A DNA stretch of 64,000 bases from an uncultured Sutterella sp. Its GTDB lineage: Bacteria > Pseudomonadota > Gammaproteobacteria > Burkholderiales > Burkholderiaceae_F. Positions within the stretch are counted from its first letter, which is position 1, and each line of letters opens with the position of its first letter. The notes under the pieces are model-generated. The model was not told the DNA's origin, searched no databases, and worked only from the letters and a program-made list of their open reading frames with translations. Shown piece after piece: positions 60,007-64,000 of this stretch. The DNA lies in contig UQYP01000007.1 of assembly GCA_900545335.1 (NCBI GenBank), positions 1-64,000 of the forward strand, written 5' to 3'. Made by a program: the position numbers and the translations under genes.

Positions 60007-60806
60007 ACAATCAGAAACCTATCGGTTTTTTTGATTCAGGCTGGGGCGGATTATCCATCCTCAAGACAGCCCGAGAGGTTTTACCGGCAGAAGATTTTCT
60101 TTATGTCGCTGATTGCGGTTTTGCCCCCTACGGAGACCAAAGCCACGATTTTATTGTTGAGCGAGCTCGAAGAATCGCCGCTTTTCTTTTTGATAAACAA
60201 CAGGTTAAAGCTTTGGTTGTGGCCTGCAACACAGCGACTGCTGAGGCTATTGATACCCTTCGTCAGGACAGACCAGAGGCTATTATTATCGGGGTGGAGC
60301 CCGCCATTAAGCCGGCCGTGGCCATTTCTCAAAATCAAAAGATCGGGATGATTGCTACCACGCGTACGACACAGTCTCTTCGCTATAACAGCCTGCTGCA
60401 ACGATTTGCTCAAAAAGCGACAGTATTTACCCAAGGCTGCCCCGGCTTGATGGACTGTGTGGAAGCGGGGGCCTTTCAAACACCCGCCACACTGCAGCTT
60501 TTGCATCGTTATATTGATCCGATGCTTGAAAATCACATCGATACGCTCGTACTGGGCTGTACTCACTATCCGTTTTTAATGCAGGCAATCCGATCAGTTG
60601 TTGGCCCGGAAGTCAATATTTACGAACCCAGCCTCGGTGTATCTCTGCATTTAAAACACCGCTTGACAGAGACCGGCAGTTTGGTTACCGGCAGTCAGAG
60701 AAAAGGCAAAGATACTTTTTATGTCAGCGGATTGACTGAACAAAGAAAAAACGTCGCCAATCTTTTGTGGGGACAGGCGACGTCTTTTGAAAATCTTTGT
60801 GTTTAA
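60003..60806 (+). CDS. murI: Glutamate racemase
   Basis: MurI makes D-glutamate for peptidoglycan. The 267-residue protein has IGFFDSGWGGLSIL (catalytic Asp/Ser region), YVADCGFAPYGDQS, VVACNTATAEAID with the first catalytic cysteine and LVLGCTHYPFL with the second. Unusually the third residue of the common DSGVGGLSV motif is tryptophan here. ATGA overlap with the transporter gene means coupling. It converges on the thioesterase gene with a 6-nt gap. Confidence 0.95.
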   Translation: MNNQKPIGFFDSGWGGLSILKTAREVLPAEDFLYVADCGFAPYGDQSHDFIVERARRIAAFLFDKQQVKALVVACNTATAEAIDTLRQDRPEAIIIGVEPAIKPAVAISQNQKIGMIATTRTTQSLRYNSLLQRFAQKATVFTQGCPGLMDCVEAGAFQTPATLQLLHRYIDPMLENHIDTLVLGCTHYPFLMQAIRSVVGPEVNIYEPSLGVSLHLKHRLTETGSLVTGSQRKGKDTFYVSGLTEQRKNVANLLWGQATSFENLCV

Positions 60807-60812
60807 AGACCG

Positions 60813-61229
60813 TTATTCTTCAATAAGAAAATTAGCCATTCTTTGTCTCAGTGTATCGGGGATAGGAGTGGATTTTCGGCTCTCAGAGTCGATACAAACC
60901 ATCACTTCGCGGCATTTCACATGCAGCTCTTCGCCCTGGTAGAACTCAATTTCAACAGTAAAAGAACTGTTGCCGATATGACTGACCCAAAGTCTCATTT
61001 CCCCGACATCGCCGATGTGAAAGGGCTTAAAGAAATCAGAATGAATGGAAACCACCGGAATCAGTACATTTTGCTCTGACATGTTTTCCCAAGGCAACTG
61101 CATCCCCTCGCGAAACCAATCCTCTGTAAGGCCATTGAAAAGAACAAAAAAATTCGGGTGAAAAACAATGCCGGCCGGATCACAATGTGCGAAACGAATC
61201 ATGCATGATTTCTTAAAAATACTACCCAA
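60813..61229 (-). CDS. Acyl-CoA thioesterase, 4-hydroxybenzoyl-CoA thioesterase family
   Basis: A 138-residue hot-dog-fold protein; the FAHCDPAGIVFHPNFFVLFNGLTEDWF block contains the catalytic Asp of the 4-hydroxybenzoyl-CoA thioesterase group. Substrate unknown. I choose TTG at 61229 as start: AAGGAG, which lies within the end of the upstream cyclase gene, is 6-7 nt before it, and the two genes overlap. A frame extending to 61250 has no ribosome site. Last gene of a three-gene minus-strand operon. Confidence 0.87.
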   Translation of the reverse strand: MGSIFKKSCMIRFAHCDPAGIVFHPNFFVLFNGLTEDWFREGMQLPWENMSEQNVLIPVVSIHSDFFKPFHIGDVGEMRLWVSHIGNSSFTVEIEFYQGEELHVKCREVMVCIDSESRKSTPIPDTLRQRMANFLIEE

Positions 61230-61833
61230 TTGGATTCTCCTTGTTATCAATCAGTACCGCACGAACGGGACTTGCTTCCAATCCCTGAATCTTCAAAGGC
61301 AAAGCAACTAAATGATAAAGTCCTCTGCCAACTTCCGTGAGATCCAAATTTTCCAAAATGAGCATGCCGCAGTCAATAGCTAAAACATGGGATGACAAAT
61401 TTTCATCACTTTCAGAATCAATGCTGGGGGTGTCAATTCCAATGACCCGAACCCCTGCTTGCGCCAAATATCTGACTGCTTGCTCGGAAAGGTAAGGAAA
61501 GTCTGAGTTCCATTTCTCCCGGGGACCGAATCCTGTTTTCAGAAGCACTCGAGAGCAGCGAACCTCATCCAAATCCTCAACCTCAATGGCTTTACGGCGA
61601 TTAACCTGCATGACTTGGCAGGGTCCTATCAGTGCTGAGAGATCAACTTCAGAAACATCCCCGCAGCGTTTCAAATGAAGCGGAGCATCAATATGAGCGC
61701 CCAAATGTGCACTCATTTGAAAAGTACTGACAATGGTTTTTTCCGAATTGCAAAATTTCACCGATAACGGATCATCGCCCGGATAAACGGGCGATGATTG
61801 TGTCACTAAAGGAGAAATATCGATGATTCTCAC
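61222..61833 (-). CDS. Cyclase-family protein (kynurenine formamidase-like)
   Basis: A 203-residue metal-dependent hydrolase of the cyclase/KynB family. Motifs: SPVYPGDDP near the N-terminus, SAHLGAHIDAPLHL (H-x-G-T/A-H-x-D metal ligands), GVRVIGIDTPSID and VALPLKIQGLEASPVRAVL. KynB converts N-formylkynurenine to kynurenine; other tryptophan-degradation genes are not in the window, so the assignment stays at family level. Start overlaps the DUF72 stop by 4 nt. Confidence 0.9.
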   Translation of the reverse strand: MRIIDISPLVTQSSPVYPGDDPLSVKFCNSEKTIVSTFQMSAHLGAHIDAPLHLKRCGDVSEVDLSALIGPCQVMQVNRRKAIEVEDLDEVRCSRVLLKTGFGPREKWNSDFPYLSEQAVRYLAQAGVRVIGIDTPSIDSESDENLSSHVLAIDCGMLILENLDLTEVGRGLYHLVALPLKIQGLEASPVRAVLIDNKENPIG

Positions 61834-62906
61834 AATGCGCGAGGATCTAGTTGAGCGTTCTTTTCGCCGGATAACTTATTGACGACATCACGGGCGATTT
61901 CAATCATTGTGAGCGGAGCACAGCCTTCTGCTTTGTTGTTGGTAATCACAAAACTCTTTTGCTGGGATTTTTGTGCAACATCGAGCAAATGGACAATGCC
62001 GGCACGAGTGGCGGTATCCGGATGGACAATTCGGTTAAAAGGCGCATAGGTCATCTTTGCAACACCGTGGCGCTGAATCGGATTAAGAGACCAACGAACG
62101 ACCAGCGGTCCGTTCATTTTCCAGTCCTGTCCCTCAGCTTCCGGATCCTCGTAGTAGCGCAGTGCAGCGGTCTGGCGAATGACATCGGGCATCGAGGGAT
62201 GCACACCCACCACTAATCTCACTCCGCTCGGACGCAAGGCATTTAACAGTCTCTTTGTGTAAATAGAAAGCGTACGAACCTCAACGGCATAAATAGGACG
62301 CTCGCCTTCTACTTCTTTGGGTAAATCCGCAAAGAATTGAGCAATGCGATCAATGTAGCTGTAACACTCGGCCTGCGTGGGCAACAGAGGTCTGGGGATA
62401 GGAGACAGTTGGAAAACCAAGGGACCTGCGTTTTCTCCCAAGCCGTTAATCACCGGATAAACGAACTCGTGCATTGCAGCATGCAAATCCAAAAAATCCT
62501 GATTCAGGGAGCGAAACCGCCCTTTAGGATCACGTTTGACTGCATCGGTTACACTCTGAGGCGCTTTAATAAGAAAACGAAAACCTTCATCAACCTGACC
62601 GGCCATCGCCGCATAGGACATTTCGTTTAAAGTCCCGAAAAATGACCAATCAATCCCGACAGCGCGCAGAATCGGATGTTTGCAGTAAGCTGATAGTCCG
62701 CGCTTAGTCAAATCTTCTACACCGCTTGTCTCTCCCCAAACAATGCCTTTCCAGCCCGGGAAATTCCAACTTGCGCATCCCAAATAAATGGAAGACGGCA
62801 ATAAACGTCCCAAACGCAAAACGTCTTGAGAAGGTGTGACCGGAGTGATCGGCGAAGAGGTGACTTCATCAAAACTGTAAGGATCTGTCGTAAATTGATC
62901 AAACAT
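61830..62906 (-). CDS. DUF72 domain protein (YecE-like)
   Basis: A 358-residue TIM-barrel-like protein of unknown function. The family start IYLGCASWNFPGWKGIVW, the FFGTL and FRFLIKAPQSVTDAVK blocks and the EVRT strand are typical of DUF72/YecE. It is the first gene of the DUF72-cyclase-thioesterase operon, each gene overlapping the next, so a shared catabolic or detoxifying role is plausible but unproven. Confidence 0.9.
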   Translation of the reverse strand: MFDQFTTDPYSFDEVTSSPITPVTPSQDVLRLGRLLPSSIYLGCASWNFPGWKGIVWGETSGVEDLTKRGLSAYCKHPILRAVGIDWSFFGTLNEMSYAAMAGQVDEGFRFLIKAPQSVTDAVKRDPKGRFRSLNQDFLDLHAAMHEFVYPVINGLGENAGPLVFQLSPIPRPLLPTQAECYSYIDRIAQFFADLPKEVEGERPIYAVEVRTLSIYTKRLLNALRPSGVRLVVGVHPSMPDVIRQTAALRYYEDPEAEGQDWKMNGPLVVRWSLNPIQRHGVAKMTYAPFNRIVHPDTATRAGIVHLLDVAQKSQQKSFVITNNKAEGCAPLTMIEIARDVVNKLSGEKNAQLDPRAL

Positions 62907-63109
62907 AACTTGCCCAATCTGTATATCAACAAAAAAACAAAAAAAACGAATTCAAAGCCAAATGACTATTCTCTCTTTGAGTATACGTCCTAAATATCAG
63001 AATGATTGGCTGAAAGATGAGTACTTTTGCTCAGAAATGCGAAAAATAGCAGAAAAATTTTTCTACTTCAATGTCTGAAGTGTCAAAGATATAACAAACT
63101 GATTTCAAA

Positions 63110-63136
63110 GGCGAAAGACTCCGAGAGTCCTTCGCC
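63110..63136 (-). terminator. Terminator after the Spy-like gene
   Basis: GGCGAA-A-GACTC pairs with GAGTC-C-TTCGCC; on the minus strand it is followed by TTTGAAA, a short T-tract. The rest of 62907-63150 holds the DUF72 promoter region only. Confidence 0.6.
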
Positions 63137-63150
63137 GAAAATTCAATTGA

Positions 63151-63741
63151 TTAACGAGCGGCTTTTGGTGCCGGTTGAGGTCCTTTAGGCGGCATAGGCG
63201 GCTCGAGAATACTGCCGGTATTGACGACATAATCAAACTGAGCCATTTTTTCCTCACCCAAAACTTTGAGCAGCTCTGCCCTGGCTTTTACATAAGCATC
63301 AAAAGCTTGGGCATGCTTATTCATGAATTCGCTTCTGGCTTCCAATCGGGCCTGTCTGGTCATACCCGGTTTCCATTGATTGCGATGATCGCAACGAACC
63401 TGAGCGAGCTGCGCATAAGCCTGCTGCGTTTGCTGCCAGGCTTTATCCGAAGCTTTAACACCTAAAATCGTTCCGACTTCGTTCATAAAGTGCACGGCCT
63501 CTTCATGATTCATCCCGAAAGTGTGAACTCCGCGATCATGCATCATGCGAGGACCGCCCCGATAGTGATGTCTTCTCATCGGTGCGTCCCCCCAATAGCC
63601 GCACGGAGCATCGTAACCGTGATGCCACTGCGGTCCGTCGTAGCGGTCCCAACACGGGCCGCCGTGCCAGGCATAACTGCTCAGAGGGATTAAGCCTGCC
63701 GAAATTACAGCTGCAATCACAAGGGCTTTGTTTGTTCTCAT
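63151..63741 (-). CDS. Spy/CpxP-like periplasmic protein
   Basis: A 196-residue protein with a Sec signal peptide (residues 1-24, cleavage after SYA). The mature N-terminal third is extremely rich in His, Gly, Tyr and Asp (WHGGPCWDRYDGPQWHHGYDAPC...MRRHHYRGG), suggesting metal binding; the remainder is helical with an ARLEARSEFMNKHAQAF stretch like LTxxQ-motif periplasmic chaperones and metal-stress proteins (Spy, CpxP, ZraP). The C-terminus is a Pro/Ala tail. I choose the ATG at 63741 with AAGGAG upstream; the open frame above it encodes no export signal. Confidence 0.75.
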   Translation of the reverse strand: MRTNKALVIAAVISAGLIPLSSYAWHGGPCWDRYDGPQWHHGYDAPCGYWGDAPMRRHHYRGGPRMMHDRGVHTFGMNHEEAVHFMNEVGTILGVKASDKAWQQTQQAYAQLAQVRCDHRNQWKPGMTRQARLEARSEFMNKHAQAFDAYVKARAELLKVLGEEKMAQFDYVVNTGSILEPPMPPKGPQPAPKAAR

Positions 63742-63962
63742 TATTTTTCTCCTTAGCAGAAAAAAAAACCTGCGGTACACCGCAGTAACGCAGGGGAAAA
63801 AGACTTTAACTTGCTTACGTTTGCAGTTTACGCACGACTCGCGCAACAATCTTTTGGCATCTGTATGTTTTTGTTATCCGCGTTAACTTATTTTTACAGG
63901 GCGCAGATTAAAAATTTCTTTAAAAAAAAGACAGTTATAGCGCCTAGTGGCCAGGTGGCTTT

Positions 63963-63971
63963 TGATACAAT
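63963..63971 (+). promoter_or_regulatory. Candidate extended -10 promoter at the window edge
   Basis: TG-A-TACAAT forms an extended -10 element 30 nt before the window ends, reading rightwards. No clear -35 is seen. It may serve a gene beyond the window. Confidence 0.35.
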
Positions 63972-64000
63972 GTTGCCGTCGTATATTTCTCTTTTTTCAG

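Overview
The window looks like a core stretch of a Gram-negative betaproteobacterial chromosome of moderate G+C, interrupted by a small tRNA-linked accessory island. The gene orders leuS-lptE-holA, recA-recX, tsaE-amiC and purC-purE-purK-tsaC, the class 2 PyrD and the LPS lipoprotein LptE all suggest Burkholderiales. The moderate G+C and the many exported oxidoreductases and hydrolases suggest the gut family Sutterellaceae. That placement is an inference from gene content; no rRNA is in the window.

Region by region: 1-330 holds three strong promoters spaced exactly 100 bp apart and firing leftwards out of the window, probably into a stable-RNA operon. 424-4395 has asmA-like, pyrD and a NUDIX gene. 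4398-11960 is a compact cellulose operon (bcsA-bcsB-bcsZ-bcsG, minus strand, with the NUDIX gene as last member). Its BcsA has an intact synthase core but a PilZ domain that lacks the c-di-GMP signature residues. 12204-13337 is a metallo-beta-lactamase-fold lipase-like gene, followed by the initiator tRNA gene at 13403-13479.

From 13480 to about 27720 lies an island anchored in the tRNA-fMet 3' end. The tRNA end recurs at 25749 and 27704, each time preceded by a related ~90 bp sequence. Each of the two segments starts at its tRNA end with a type II toxin-antitoxin module (HigBA, then HipBA). The first segment carries about 11 kb of mostly exported enzymes: aldo/keto reductases, Tat-exported DUF362 protein and flavodoxin, four alpha/beta hydrolases, a cupin and a carboxymuconolactone-decarboxylase-like protein, with an AraC regulator and a decayed permease gene. 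No integrase is visible.

27815-64000 is mostly housekeeping: a HIT protein and M20 amidohydrolase; xpt plus xanthine permease (purine salvage) with a structured leader in which a hairpin separates a strong Shine-Dalgarno from the start codon; leuS, lptE, holA; an rRNA methyltransferase; a membrane-bound Fe-S oxidoreductase with GtrA; hrpA; the yggX iron protein; rpiA; a FixLJ-type two-component pair; folD; recX/recA; two tRNA-Lys genes; tsaE, amiC; class II fructose-bisphosphate aldolase; dgkA; the purC/purE/purK/tsaC/pseudouridine synthase/EamA/murI run; and on the minus strand a DUF72-cyclase-thioesterase operon and a Spy-like periplasmic protein. The most noteworthy items are the tRNA-fMet island with its exported redox/hydrolase cargo, the degenerate PilZ domain, the xpt leader and the 100-bp promoter array.
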